The notes: a model not told the origin generated them from the sequence alone. Shown: positions 55,135-63,811, numbered from the stretch's first letter. The stretch is 64,000 bases of DNA from Olavius algarvensis Delta 4 endosymbiont (GCA_905176665.1 CAJINA010000259.1:88363-152362); one strand, 5' to 3'. Program-made: numbers and translations.

Positions 55135-55596
55135 ATGGAACCCTATCCCCAGCCCCGGGAGATCGTGCGCAAAGGAAACTTTCCTTACATCTTTAAAATC
55201 AAAAAGGATTACAAGTGCCCCTATGAAACCGGTTGGGTGCTGGAAAAACCGTTCATTGCCAAGTGGCTGGAGATCAGCACAACCGGTCGGATAACGGTTA
55301 AGGCACATGAGAATGGTTATGCTTGGGATGGCTGTACGCCCAAATGGAGCGTCCTCAATCTTTTCATATTCGGCACACCGGATGGCCATGTCGATCACCG
55401 CACTATGAAACCCTATACATACCGTGCCTCCCTGGTTCACGATGCTCTTTATCAATACCTGGATACCGTACCGGTCACCAAGGACCAGATAGACCGTCTT
55501 TTTCTGGAGATGCTCGGCGATTTTAAACTTCGCAAAATCTATTACTACGCCGTCAAATGGTTTGGGGGCCGAGGCGTTGTACAACGCGGTGTCTGA
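55135..55596 (+). CDS. DUF1353-like protein
   Basis: 153 residues from ATG 55135, with AGGAG upstream; a GTG at 55084 is also in frame but is less likely. Features include the ENGYAWDGCTPKW segment and the SLVHDALYQYLD motif, typical of DUF1353 proteins often found in phages and mobile regions. Its role is unknown. Confidence 0.75.
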   Translation: MEPYPQPREIVRKGNFPYIFKIKKDYKCPYETGWVLEKPFIAKWLEISTTGRITVKAHENGYAWDGCTPKWSVLNLFIFGTPDGHVDHRTMKPYTYRASLVHDALYQYLDTVPVTKDQIDRLFLEMLGDFKLRKIYYYAVKWFGGRGVVQRGV

Positions 55597-55894
55597 CCAC
55601 CGAAAATATACCGATCTGAGCCTGATCGCTGTAACCGCCCTGCTGCTGGCCTTGGCGGCCATTCCGGTCGGTGCGCAAACAAGCCACGTTCTGAAAACGA
55701 ACGCAGTGGAGGAATATGTCCTGGTCGCCGTTGAGTCCTTGCCTCAACAATACCGCCTGCTGGCCAGAGCCTGCGCCAAACCGTGCATCCGGCGATTCAA
55801 GACCAATAAATTGCAGATCTTGTGTTTCAAGGCCAACCGCTGCATTGATCAATGGGCGCAGTGCCTCTCCAGCCCGCGGATAACCAGTGACTGA
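55589..55894 (+). CDS. Small secreted or membrane-anchored protein, unknown
   Basis: About 101 residues from GTG 55589; a TTG at 55562 is also in frame. A hydrophobic signal-like segment (LIAVTALLLALAAIPVGAQ) is followed by a short Cys-containing region (ACAKPCIRRF, CFKANRCIDQWAQC). The start overlaps the DUF1353 stop. Weak evidence, moderate likelihood that it is real. Confidence 0.45.
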   Translation: MSDHRKYTDLSLIAVTALLLALAAIPVGAQTSHVLKTNAVEEYVLVAVESLPQQYRLLARACAKPCIRRFKTNKLQILCFKANRCIDQWAQCLSSPRITSD

Positions 55895-55951
55895 ACACCG
55901 GAAATGCTCAGCTGCATGAAGAATGGAACAATAGAGAGGTACAACGGATAC

Positions 55952-56152
55952 ATGGCTCTTCTAAATACATTGCGGGATCTTTAGGACAGGGTGCGCAATG
56001 CCGGCCGGCGCATCCAGTGGATCCCCTGGCAGGCCCCCGGAAAACTGGAACAATATCTGGGAGAACGCATAAAGCCCGATGGCACCTGTCGGCTGTGGAG
56101 CGACCACGCAAACCCTTTACATACCGCGTTTCATAAGAAACGGAAAATTTAA
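55952..56152 (+). CDS. Possible small protein with in-frame amber codon
   Basis: One frame from ATG 55952 (AGAGG about 10 bases upstream) runs to TAA at 56152, interrupted only by TAG at 55982. The residues are plausible and Trp/Gly-rich (after the TAG: AGRRIQWIPWQAPGKLEQYL, then CRLWSDHANPLHTAF). A start after the amber, GTG 55991, with an AGGACAGG upstream, could also make the protein. No family is recognised. An interrupted gene, an amber codon read as an amino acid, or a short gene with a GTG start are all possible. Confidence 0.4.
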
Positions 56153-56223
56153 TTTGGCCGCAGCCACGGATTTGGTATAAAGCAGCCTTGAACCACTAGA
56201 ACATCCGAACCCGAGGAACCACA

Positions 56224-56856
56224 ATGACCCTTCAATCCTGGTTGATGTACCTGACCCTGGTACTGGTTGCCACTGCCACCCCTGGGCCGGCGGTCCTTTT
56301 CATTATGACCAACGCTTCCCTGCATGGATGGCGCAAAGCCGTGTTTGCCGCCCTGGGCAGTATCGCCGGTCTCTTCTGCCTGGGTATCATTGCGGTTACC
56401 GGCCTGGGGACGATTCTCAAAGCATCCGAGATGATCTTCAACCTTATCAAATATGCCGGGGCGGCCTACCTGGTATACCTGGGGCTGCGCATGCTGTTCC
56501 AGGAGGGGCTGGATTTTACGAAAATGAACCTTGAGGCGACGGCACCGGATGCTTCGGGTCACAGGATATTTTGGCAGGCCCTGGGGGTGGCTCTCAGCAA
56601 TCCTAAAGCCATCATCTTTTTAACCGCTCTTTTCCCCCAGTTCATCAGTATTGATCGCGCCCTGGTACCCCAGTTTTCGATCCTGATCGCCACGCTGATG
56701 TCTTTTTCATTTGTTTTCCTGATGAGCTATGCCCTGCTGGCCCACAGCGCCAAGACCTGGTTGACGCAAAGCAGCCGCATCAGGGCGGTAAATCGTACCA
56801 GCGGTTCAATTTTTATCGGTTTCGGCCTTCTCCTGGCAACTTCTTCTAACAGGTAA
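56224..56856 (+). CDS. LysE/RhtB family amino-acid exporter
   Basis: A protein of 210 residues with six membrane helices. The N-terminal TPGPAVLFIMTNASLHGWR block is the family signature, and the SNPKAIIFLTALFPQFI segment is conserved. The family exports amino acids and related compounds; the substrate is unknown. RBS GAGGAACC. Confidence 0.9.
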   Translation: MTLQSWLMYLTLVLVATATPGPAVLFIMTNASLHGWRKAVFAALGSIAGLFCLGIIAVTGLGTILKASEMIFNLIKYAGAAYLVYLGLRMLFQEGLDFTKMNLEATAPDASGHRIFWQALGVALSNPKAIIFLTALFPQFISIDRALVPQFSILIATLMSFSFVFLMSYALLAHSAKTWLTQSSRIRAVNRTSGSIFIGFGLLLATSSNR

Positions 56857-56977
56857 CTGATTTATGTCTGCCGAATTCCTAATGCAAACAATCTCAATAA
56901 TGCCCTTTGCTACCCGATTTGTGAAAACAATACCGACCGGCAACTGGCGGTTGTAAGACCAAGACAGGTGATCAAAC

Positions 56978-57493
56978 ATGCCCGCTTCAGATAGCGATAC
57001 TGAAACCATAGAGAAACTCTTCGTATTTTCAATTGAAATTGAACTGCGCGCTGCCGCTATTTATCTGGCATTTGCAGAATATTTCCCATCCGTCCCGGGG
57101 CTGGCAAATTTCTGGCTTGACATGCAGGAGGATGAACTCGGGCATGCCCGCACTCTGGAGGATATTCGCAGCGCTCTACCGCCCGATGTCCTGCAAGAAG
57201 CTGCACCGGCGGAAATGTGGCAAAATATGCAGTCCCTCCAGAAGCTGATCAGCAAGGATCTGATGGGCGGCGTGCATAGCCTGGATGACGCTTATGAACT
57301 GGCCCACGAATTGGAATTTTCAGAGGTCAATGTCTTGTTCAACTTTCTGACATCCGATGTCATGACCTTCGGCCAGCAGGCCGATATTACCTATACGAAT
57401 ATTGTGAAACATCAACAGAAGCTGCTGGATTTCAATAACCTCTTCGGTAATCGTGATTGGCGTAAAGGCGTGCCAATTGAAGTGTCTAACTGA
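56978..57493 (+). CDS. Ferritin-like domain protein
   Basis: A protein of 171 residues, all helical. The Glu-rich EIELRAAAIYLAFAEYFP, QEDELGHARTLEDI and HELEFSEVNVLFNFLTSD blocks give the spaced Glu/His ligands of ferritin-like diiron folds (rubrerythrin-like). No C-terminal rubredoxin site is present. Possible role in iron or oxidative stress handling. Confidence 0.7.
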   Translation: MPASDSDTETIEKLFVFSIEIELRAAAIYLAFAEYFPSVPGLANFWLDMQEDELGHARTLEDIRSALPPDVLQEAAPAEMWQNMQSLQKLISKDLMGGVHSLDDAYELAHELEFSEVNVLFNFLTSDVMTFGQQADITYTNIVKHQQKLLDFNNLFGNRDWRKGVPIEVSN

Positions 57494-57615
57494 AACTCTT
57501 CTTATTTCCAATAACCATCCGGGCCGGCGACTGTTTTGCATCCGGTCCTCAGAAACCACGCACCCGGGATAAAATGTAGTGTCTATATGCTAGGGGCCTG
57601 AAATTGGAGATCAAT

Positions 57616-58356
57616 ATGTTTGCCTGGATGACCAGCCCGGAAGCCCGGATTGCCCTGGGCACGCTGACCACCCTGGAAATCGTCCTGGGGATCGACAACA
57701 TCATCTTTATCTCGATCCTGGTGGGACGCCTGCCTGCCCACCAGCGCAATTTCGCCCGCCGGGCGGGACTGCTGCTGGCCATGGGGGCCCGGCTGGCCCT
57801 GCTCTTTTCCATTACCTGGGTAATGGGCCTCACATCCGCCTGGTTCACGCTCTTCGGCAACGAGATCTTCGGCCGCGACTTCGTGCTGATCGGCGGCGGC
57901 CTCTTTTTACTGGCCAAGTCAACCCATGAAATCCACAACAGCCTGGAAGGCGTGGGAGAAGGCCACGCGGCGTCCGCCGCCACGGCCGGCCTGGGCTCGG
58001 TACTGATCCAAATTGCCATACTGGATATTGTCTTCTCCCTGGATTCGGTGATCACGGCCGTCGGTCTGGCTAAACAGGTCTCCATCATGGCCATTGCTAT
58101 CATCCTGGCGGTCACGGTCATGCTGCTGGCTGCCAAGGCGATCGGCGACTTCGTGGATGAACACCCTACCATCAAAATATTGGCGCTCTCATTTTTAATC
58201 CTGGTGGGGGTTACCCTGGTGGTAGAAGGCTTCGACGTGCACGTACCCAAAGGCTATATCTATTTTTCGATGGCTTTTTCCGTGGTTGTGGAGATGCTCA
58301 ATATCCGTATGCGCAAAAAACGGGCGTCCGTAAAACTGCATAAAGCAATCCATTGA
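57616..58356 (+). CDS. TerC family membrane protein
   Basis: 246 residues from ATG 57616, with GGAG 7 bases upstream. Seven or so membrane helices. The LEIVLGIDNIIFISILVGR motif and its repeat DIVFSLDSVITAVGLAKQ carry the Asp residues typical of TerC/YoaE proteins. Members are linked to metal (manganese) export or tellurite resistance. It marks the edge of the AT-rich cassette-like region. Confidence 0.9.
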   Translation: MFAWMTSPEARIALGTLTTLEIVLGIDNIIFISILVGRLPAHQRNFARRAGLLLAMGARLALLFSITWVMGLTSAWFTLFGNEIFGRDFVLIGGGLFLLAKSTHEIHNSLEGVGEGHAASAATAGLGSVLIQIAILDIVFSLDSVITAVGLAKQVSIMAIAIILAVTVMLLAAKAIGDFVDEHPTIKILALSFLILVGVTLVVEGFDVHVPKGYIYFSMAFSVVVEMLNIRMRKKRASVKLHKAIH

Positions 58357-58598
58357 CGGGAACAAAGCGTAATAATATCTAAATTCGTTAAAAAGTTCGC
58401 TGGCGAAATAAACGGGATAAAAACCCGCAAAAGTCGCCTTAAAGAAGCCACAATGTTTGTTGAAACTCCATAACGCATTGATATTGAATTTATTTGTTGT
58501 ATACTCAAATATACCTGCCTAAACATCAAGGAAGCACGATTAACTAATTTTCTTCAAATGGTCGCTGTCAACATAATTATAAGTTATGCATCAATAAT

Positions 58599-58991
58599 AT
58601 GAAAACGATAGTTACAATATTCACTCTTCTTTTAGTAAGCATTAGCCACGCTTCTCCAATTGACTGTAAAGTAATTGATGAAAGCACAGTTATTGTAACG
58701 ATGGAAATTCCCCACCCAAATCATGCAATAGTGCATCGCCCTGGTGGCGAGACTGTATGGCTTCAAACATCACCTGAATTTATCCATAAGCAAGTATCAA
58801 ACTTCAGTAGACTTAAAACTTGGGTAATATCATCCGAATCTAAAGGTACTGTTTGGGTAAATGGTAAGGCTACGGTTCAGCCAATTATTAAGGGTAAAGG
58901 TAAGTACCATTTATATATTGCCGAAAACACAGAAACAGAACCTGAAAATACGTATTTTATAGAGTGTTACTTTGTTATCGGTGATGAGTAA
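58599..58991 (+). CDS. Small secreted orphan protein
   Basis: A protein of 130 residues with an N-terminal signal peptide (TIFTLLLVSISHAS). The mature part is beta-rich (AIVHRPGGETVWLQTSPEF, SKGTVWVNGKATVQPI). AT-rich codons are unlike the housekeeping genes to the left. No family is recognised. It is followed 2 bases after the stop by attC-like site A, as expected for a cassette gene. Confidence 0.7.
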   Translation: MKTIVTIFTLLLVSISHASPIDCKVIDESTVIVTMEIPHPNHAIVHRPGGETVWLQTSPEFIHKQVSNFSRLKTWVISSESKGTVWVNGKATVQPIIKGKGKYHLYIAENTETEPENTYFIECYFVIGDE

Positions 58992-58992
58992 T

Positions 58993-59056
58993 GCATAACA
59001 AATCCCTGGAGTAAGACGCGCTACAAACCGCGCGCATCTCAGCTCGAACGTTATCC
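58993..59056 (+). repeat. attC-like site A
   Basis: The 64-bp site has the outer core sites GCATAAC and GTTATCC, whose arms match with one mismatch. Imperfect inner arms pair AGACGCGC with GCGCGCATCTC, with unpaired bases as in attC sites. It sits between the orphan at 58599 and the HchA-like gene. Confidence 0.65.
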
Positions 59057-59067
59057 TGCGAGGCTAA

Positions 59068-59940
59068 ATGAACATTCTCAAGAAAATACTCGGAATTGCT
59101 CCTCAACCTACTGACGACGGGGCATATAGACCTTCACCAATCGCATTGAGACTGGCGACAAGCTCAAGAACTGATTTTGATGGCGGTGAATACTCCAACC
59201 CATACACAGCGGGCAAATTGAAGGTGCTGATGGTCTGCACTGAAGAACGAAACATGATCATGGCAAATGGGACGAAATTCTCCACCGGCAATCATCCCGT
59301 CGAGATGGGGCTTCCCATGCTGCATTTCATTAACGCGGGATTTGACATCGAGATTGTTACGCCAACTGGCGGCTCCGCAAAAATCGAAATGTGGGCGATG
59401 CCCGAAAAAGATGATGCCGTTCTAAAGCTCTACCGAGACTACGCTGATGCTTTCGAAAACCCCGGCAGCCTCACCGATTTTGCCGCAAATTCAATGACAG
59501 ATGATGCACCCTATATTGCAGTCTTCCTGCCCGGTGGGCATGGGGCCATGCTTGGCCTGCCAGACAATCCAGATCTCGGTAAGCTCCTGCATTGGGCTCA
59601 CAATCGTGATCTATTCACGCTTGCCATTTGTCATGGTCCGGCTGCCCTGCTGGCCGCCAACAAGGGTGAACCCAGCGCCTACATATATCATGGATACAAG
59701 ATCGCTGCTTTCCCGGATGCAGTGGATCGACAGACGCCGTTAATCGGCTACATGCCCGGTCACATGCCATGGCAGTTTGGCGAAAAACTAAACGAGTTGG
59801 GCGTCACCATTATAAACTCTAAGGCAGACAATTCCTGTCATCTCGATCGTAGATTGATTTCAGGGGCAAGCCCAAAGGCAGCCAACAATTTTGGAAGGCT
59901 GGCCGCAAGCACCTTGCTTGATGTTGTTCGCTCAAGATAA
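59068..59940 (+). CDS. DJ-1/PfpI family HchA-like protein
   Basis: A protein of 290 residues. The nucleophile elbow LAICHGPAALLAAN holds Cys188. The GNHPVEMGLPMLHFINAGFD and FLPGGHGAMLGLPDN blocks match the Hsp31/HchA branch, which acts as a glyoxalase/deglycase and holding chaperone. It is placed in the cassette-like region with no promoter of its own visible. Confidence 0.88.
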   Translation: MNILKKILGIAPQPTDDGAYRPSPIALRLATSSRTDFDGGEYSNPYTAGKLKVLMVCTEERNMIMANGTKFSTGNHPVEMGLPMLHFINAGFDIEIVTPTGGSAKIEMWAMPEKDDAVLKLYRDYADAFENPGSLTDFAANSMTDDAPYIAVFLPGGHGAMLGLPDNPDLGKLLHWAHNRDLFTLAICHGPAALLAANKGEPSAYIYHGYKIAAFPDAVDRQTPLIGYMPGHMPWQFGEKLNELGVTIINSKADNSCHLDRRLISGASPKAANNFGRLAASTLLDVVRSR

Positions 59941-60001
59941 CCCATCATCGCACCGGACCTGCGTGAAAAGCCGAGCAGGCCGGTGAATTCAGACGTGGGG
60001 C
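59935..60001 (+). repeat. attC-like site B (fair)
   Basis: AGATAAC (overlapping the HchA-like stop) and GTGGGGC act as outer sites. The inner arms CACCGGACCTGC and GCAGGCCGGTG pair with one extra base in one arm. The right core deviates from the consensus, so the call is tentative. Confidence 0.45.
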
Positions 60002-60082
60002 ATTGTAGATGTGAATAATGGAGCGACCTAAAAGCGCCTATCTGGTCAGCCCTGGGCCATAACGTATAGTAGGAGATTAAAC

Positions 60083-60463
60083 GTGTCCCCAAACAAAACT
60101 GGCGATGTCAAGGGGAGTGTTGCCAAGGCACTTCGTATGCGGCAAGAAAGGGAAAAAAGTTATCGGGAACGTGCTCTGAAACTTTTTCCCAAAATTTGTG
60201 CGCATTGTGGGAGAGAGTTCAGTGGTAAGCGGCTACGTGAACTCACCGTACACCATAAAGATCACAATCATGACAATAACCCACCAGATGGAAGTAACTG
60301 GGAATTGTTGTGCATTTATTGTCACGAAAATGAACATGCCCGTGACCAGGTTGCCGATGCCTATGCAACTGAGCCTGGCGATGAAACCCCGGACAATCGC
60401 TTTGGCCATAATCCATTTGCGAAATTAGCAGACTTAATGAAGAAAAAAAACCTTGATGAGTAA
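60083..60463 (+). CDS. YajD-like HNH nuclease family protein
   Basis: 126 residues from GTG 60083, with AGGAG upstream. The zinc pairs are CAHCGREF and CIYCHENEH; the HNH core is LTVHHKDHNHDNNPPDGSNW. The HNH fold cuts DNA in many contexts; YajD itself has no known function. Likely a cassette gene. Confidence 0.85.
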   Translation: MSPNKTGDVKGSVAKALRMRQEREKSYRERALKLFPKICAHCGREFSGKRLRELTVHHKDHNHDNNPPDGSNWELLCIYCHENEHARDQVADAYATEPGDETPDNRFGHNPFAKLADLMKKKNLDE

Positions 60464-60570
60464 TGAAGTCAATCTCATAAATGAGATTAGACCCAACTAC
60501 CATTTGCACCATGTCGCTGATAACCCGCTGTTCCTTGTAAAATGGAACGTAAGCTCACCAGGTATTATTC

Positions 60571-60993
60571 ATGGCAATTAGCATAAAAGATTTGGATGGC
60601 GGTATTGGCAATGCCATAATAGCCAGTGGAATCGTGACAGGACAGAATTATATCGAGAAGAATAAGAAGCATTTAACCCAAGACAAGGAGAAATTTAAAA
60701 AATACAGATTCAGCCTTAATGATTATACAGAGGTCACCCAATTTGACGTTTCCAATGAAGACATCGAATTTGTCATAGGTTTATGCATAGACGCTTCTAA
60801 AGCAAATCGGAACGCCATTGTAGCAATAGTAGTGGACAAGGATTTTAAATATGGCATAGGAAGAATGTTTTCAATTCTAGCCGAAGAGACAGGCTGGGAG
60901 ATCATGGTATATAGATCAAGAGTTGAGGCCGAGGCTTGGATTAAAAAAAGAGTTAAAGAAAAATTTGGGATTGATGGTCTGAAATTCGGCTGA
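60571..60993 (+). CDS. Orphan protein with STAS/SpoIIAA-like look
   Basis: A protein of 140 residues, AT-rich. It ends in a segment AWIKKRVKEKFGIDGLKFG, which recalls the C-terminus of SpoIIAA-like proteins, and the strand/helix order fits, but this is weak. It lies in the cassette-like region, with site D after it. Confidence 0.65.
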   Translation: MAISIKDLDGGIGNAIIASGIVTGQNYIEKNKKHLTQDKEKFKKYRFSLNDYTEVTQFDVSNEDIEFVIGLCIDASKANRNAIVAIVVDKDFKYGIGRMFSILAEETGWEIMVYRSRVEAEAWIKKRVKEKFGIDGLKFG

Positions 60994-61009
60994 AGTTTGA
61001 CTGCCACAC

Positions 61010-61049
61010 TGCTAACCATCATTGCAATCACCTATACGCAGCGTTGAAT
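61010..61049 (+). repeat. Possible degenerate attC-like site D
   Basis: TGCTAAC and GTTGAAT (the latter fits the right core) are only 40 bases apart, and the inner arms do not pair well. The site may be degraded. Confidence 0.2.
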
Positions 61050-61067
61050 TACCAGAAGAAGATTGAG

Positions 61068-61715
61068 ATGAAACATAAAATCAGAATCGCAGCTTTTACA
61101 ATCATGATTTTATTATATGGGACATCCTCTTTATTAAGCAGTGGACCTGACTTGGCACTACTAAGTATTTTTAATCCCAAAGAAATTGAAAAAGACTTTA
61201 AAAGTTTGGGCATTTCACACCAGCAGGTATTTCAAATTGATAAGAAGAAATATGTATTGTCAGGTTTTGATGATAGCGAGGAAAATGAAAGAGACTATGG
61301 GATTAGGCTATTCGTTATAGAAGGCAACAAGGTGTTATTCAGGTCGAAAGGAATGATGGATAGCTGGTATCTCAATTTAACTTTTTTCAAATCAAAAGCC
61401 TTCAATGATAAAATGCTCATCTTAGGAGAAGGTGGTGATGAGGGGGGAAGTTATGGGATTTCAGTTTTTGAAATGACGCAATCAAAAGTAAAGCGCATAG
61501 GATATATTAACGCGAGCATATGGGATAATAATGAAAACATTTTATCAGCTGTTCCGTTTGTTAAAATAGCTGAAAGTACCTACGGATATATCATTACCTT
61601 TTCCAGAGACGTTACCATTCAAGATAAGCAAACATACGAATACAAGACGATAAACAAACAATCAATACGGTATATCTACGAAGGAAAAGAGGATATCATA
61701 GAAATCATTGAATAG
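61068..61715 (+). CDS. Secreted or anchored orphan protein
   Basis: 215 residues from ATG 61068; the frame extends to 61044 with a TTG. A signal-like segment (IAAFTIMILLYGTSSLLSS) precedes a beta-rich body (VFQIDKKKYVLSGFDDSEEN, then SYGISVFEMTQSKVKRIGYI). The gene is AT-rich with no known family, possibly a cassette gene. Confidence 0.65.
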   Translation: MKHKIRIAAFTIMILLYGTSSLLSSGPDLALLSIFNPKEIEKDFKSLGISHQQVFQIDKKKYVLSGFDDSEENERDYGIRLFVIEGNKVLFRSKGMMDSWYLNLTFFKSKAFNDKMLILGEGGDEGGSYGISVFEMTQSKVKRIGYINASIWDNNENILSAVPFVKIAESTYGYIITFSRDVTIQDKQTYEYKTINKQSIRYIYEGKEDIIEIIE

Positions 61716-61724
61716 GAGATCGGT

Positions 61725-61835
61725 GGGTGGCAATCCAGCCAAGCGGTGGAGCTGACACTGTGAAATCTGTGGTTGTACGAAAAAGCAAGGCGAGCCTGCC
61801 TTTGATTTGGGTCGCAACGCGCATCAATGTTAGAT
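61725..61835 (+). repeat. Possible attC-like right end E
   Basis: GTTAGAT fits the attC right core exactly and sits 4 bases before the next start codon. The left half has no clear partner core, so it may be degraded or long. Confidence 0.3.
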
Positions 61836-61839
61836 AGGT

Positions 61840-62085
61840 ATGAAGCTTATAAAATCCATTGGTTTGATGCTAGGAACACTGGGAGCCTTCACAATCGCCG
61901 GACCACTGTTTGGCATTGTGATCTGGATAATATTATTTAGTCTATTCATAATTTCCCGTTTCTCAAGGGGGGTCGTTATTTTCTCAAAATGGTCCTGGCT
62001 CCAGTTCGTGGTGACAATGGTAGGCGCCTTGGGTACGTTCTATATTTGGCTGGGAATATGGATGTTGTCTGACACTGCCCTTTAA
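61840..62085 (+). CDS. Small two-helix membrane protein, orphan
   Basis: A protein of 81 residues with two membrane segments (LGTLGAFTIAGPLFGIVIWI, VVTMVGALGTFYIWLGIW). No family. It is bounded by possible site E on the left and clear site F on the right, so it is a candidate cassette. Confidence 0.6.
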   Translation: MKLIKSIGLMLGTLGAFTIAGPLFGIVIWIILFSLFIISRFSRGVVIFSKWSWLQFVVTMVGALGTFYIWLGIWMLSDTAL

Positions 62086-62092
62086 GAAAATT

Positions 62093-62157
62093 GTCTAACA
62101 AACCAATTGAGTGCGATGCGCTCAAAGTTGCGTGCGGCGCATCTCAAACGGTTAAGT
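62093..62157 (+). repeat. attC-like site F (best)
   Basis: A 65-bp site with left core GTCTAAC and right core GTTAAGT, both matching the consensus. The inner arms TTGAGTGCGATGCGC and GCGCATCTCAA pair with three unpaired bases, as expected of attC. It ends 25 bases before the tautomerase start. Confidence 0.7.
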
Positions 62158-62182
62158 AAAACCAACAGACAGGAGGACTGTC

Positions 62183-62572
62183 ATGCCCCTAGTCACGATA
62201 AGCCTATCTACTTCATGGTCCTTGGAAGAACAAAAAATGATTGCCGACGGGACACATGATGCCATCGTTGGCGTTGGTTTTCCGCTGAAGGACAGGTTTC
62301 AAAAAATACACAGGCTGCCGAATGAGCAATTCATTTACGATGATCGGCATCCGAATTTAACGGAAGCACGTTCCGAGAAATTCGTTTTGGTAGAGATAAT
62401 AATCTCATTGGGCAGAAGCGTGGAATTCAAAAAAGATCTACTAAACAGAATCGTCCAGAATTTAGAAAAGCGGCCCGGAATTGCGCCGCACGATGTAATG
62501 ATTTTAATTGTTGAAACAGCCCGGGAGAATTGGGCGTTTGCAGGCGGAGTTCAATATTACGTGAACAACTGA
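62183..62572 (+). CDS. Tautomerase family protein
   Basis: A protein of 129 residues beginning MPLVTISLSTSW, so an N-terminal catalytic Pro (after Met removal) is available, as in 4-oxalocrotonate tautomerases. The length and the ENWAFAGG end fit the longer tautomerase type. RBS AGGAGG. Site F lies just upstream, so it is a candidate cassette gene. Confidence 0.75.
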   Translation: MPLVTISLSTSWSLEEQKMIADGTHDAIVGVGFPLKDRFQKIHRLPNEQFIYDDRHPNLTEARSEKFVLVEIIISLGRSVEFKKDLLNRIVQNLEKRPGIAPHDVMILIVETARENWAFAGGVQYYVNN

Positions 62573-62699
62573 TGTTGACACGTCATGCCGAAAAAACAGG
62601 GCCATACCCTATTTAGAAGAGGCGTAGGATAGTCCACTGTCAGGCCTCTCAATCACGACCCTATCCTGATTCATATTTGCACATGGATTCGGCGAATAT

Positions 62700-63518
62700 A
62701 TGAGCAGCCCAACTATGACTCAAAAAAACAGGAAAAGGCGACTATTTATTGCAATTGTTGCCATCTGCATGATGCCGCTATCCGCATATTCAGGCGATAT
62801 TCTGATAGCATCGGGTCATTCTGAATATCCGCCGTTCATGTGGAAATCGGGCAACGAGATTGTCGGGGTGGGCGTAGAATTGGTCTCCATCATTTTTGGG
62901 GAAATTGGAATCGACGTGGACACCAGGTATGTCGGTCTATGGAAGCGTGTTCAACATGAGGCTGAGATTGGGAGAGTTGACGTCATTGTTGGTATTTATA
63001 AAAATGAGAAACGCCTCAAATATCTCGCCTATCCTGATGAAGCCTATACCCCGGATCCTGTTGTGATCTTTGTTCAAAAGGGAAAAACGTTTCCATTTAG
63101 GCAGTGGAAAGATCTTATGGGAAAAAGCGGCGGATCAACCATGGGGGAATCATTTGGACAGACGTTTGACGCTTTTGCGGAAAAACATCTTGCTATCCAC
63201 AGGGCGTTGCGCATCGAGCAGAGCTTGAAGATGTTGGCTCTGGGGCGTTTGGACTACGTCGTATATGGACTCTATCCGGGAAGAATCAAAGCCATAGAGC
63301 TGGGACTTAAAAATGAATTTGACTATCTGCCTAAAACCGTAATCACGCCGCCGGCTTATCAGGCATTTTCTAAAAAATCGAAATTTCTAAAGCATCTTCC
63401 CTATTTCAATAAAAGAGTCGCCGAGCTAAAGGCGGAGGGTACGATTGGTAGATTAATCGAAAAATATATGCTGCTTTGGGAGAACGCCTTCGAGCGTCAT
63501 AAAAATAGTAAACAGTAA
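62700..63518 (+). CDS. Periplasmic amino-acid-type solute-binding protein (SBP family 3)
   Basis: A protein of 272 residues. A signal peptide (LFIAIVAICMMPLSAYSGD) precedes the SBP_bac_3 fold (YPPFMWKSGNEIVGVGVELV, later RVDVIVGIYKNEKRLKYLAY). No permease is next to it. It may be a stand-alone sensor or chemotaxis binding protein. The stop overlaps the TfoX-like start by one base. Confidence 0.8.
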   Translation: MSSPTMTQKNRKRRLFIAIVAICMMPLSAYSGDILIASGHSEYPPFMWKSGNEIVGVGVELVSIIFGEIGIDVDTRYVGLWKRVQHEAEIGRVDVIVGIYKNEKRLKYLAYPDEAYTPDPVVIFVQKGKTFPFRQWKDLMGKSGGSTMGESFGQTFDAFAEKHLAIHRALRIEQSLKMLALGRLDYVVYGLYPGRIKAIELGLKNEFDYLPKTVITPPAYQAFSKKSKFLKHLPYFNKRVAELKAEGTIGRLIEKYMLLWENAFERHKNSKQ

Positions 63519-63811
63519 TGGAAAAAGCGGTCAAATACCTATCCCAACAACTGCGCAACGTTGGTCCCAAGCTGGCCGCGAAACTGATTGAAGCCGGCAT
63601 TGATTCACCCGAGAAATTGAGAACACTGGGCGCGAAGAAGGCGTTTGCAAAAATGTATCCGGCCGGCGATTCTTATGGTGATTTCAATGCCGCCTACCTG
63701 TACGCTCTGGAAGGTGCCATCCGTGATTGCGATTGGCTTGAGATCCCGGATAGCGTTAAACAGGACTACAAGGAGTTTGCCCGGGATCTTCAAACCGGCA
63801 GGAAGTCGTAG
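63518..63811 (+). CDS. TfoX C-terminal domain-like protein
   Basis: A protein of 97 residues. The helical block NVGPKLAAKLIEAGIDSPEK, then LRTLGAKKAFAKMYPAG, matches the C-terminal domain of TfoX/Sxy competence regulators. The N-terminal TfoX domain is missing, so it may be a distant relative. It is coupled to the solute-binding gene. Confidence 0.7.
   Translation: MEKAVKYLSQQLRNVGPKLAAKLIEAGIDSPEKLRTLGAKKAFAKMYPAGDSYGDFNAAYLYALEGAIRDCDWLEIPDSVKQDYKEFARDLQTGRKS

Larger units (their letters stand above)
58357..62600 (+). mobile_element. Integron cassette array or remnant (no integrase in window)
   Basis: About 4.2 kb of same-strand small genes, AT-richer than the neighbours, mostly without promoters. 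Between several of them are 60-70 bp sites with paired core sites and imperfect inverted arms that look like attC. Sites A (58993) and F (62093) are good, B (59935) is fair, D and E are weak. The contents (HchA-like, HNH, tautomerase and orphans) fit cassette genes. There is no intI in the window. The left border has a 240-base AT-rich stretch (58357-58598) with no gene. Confidence 0.65.

Noticed and set aside
58357..63811. Prophage
   Set aside because: No capsid, terminase, integrase or lysis genes; the pattern of small genes with attC-like sites fits cassettes better.
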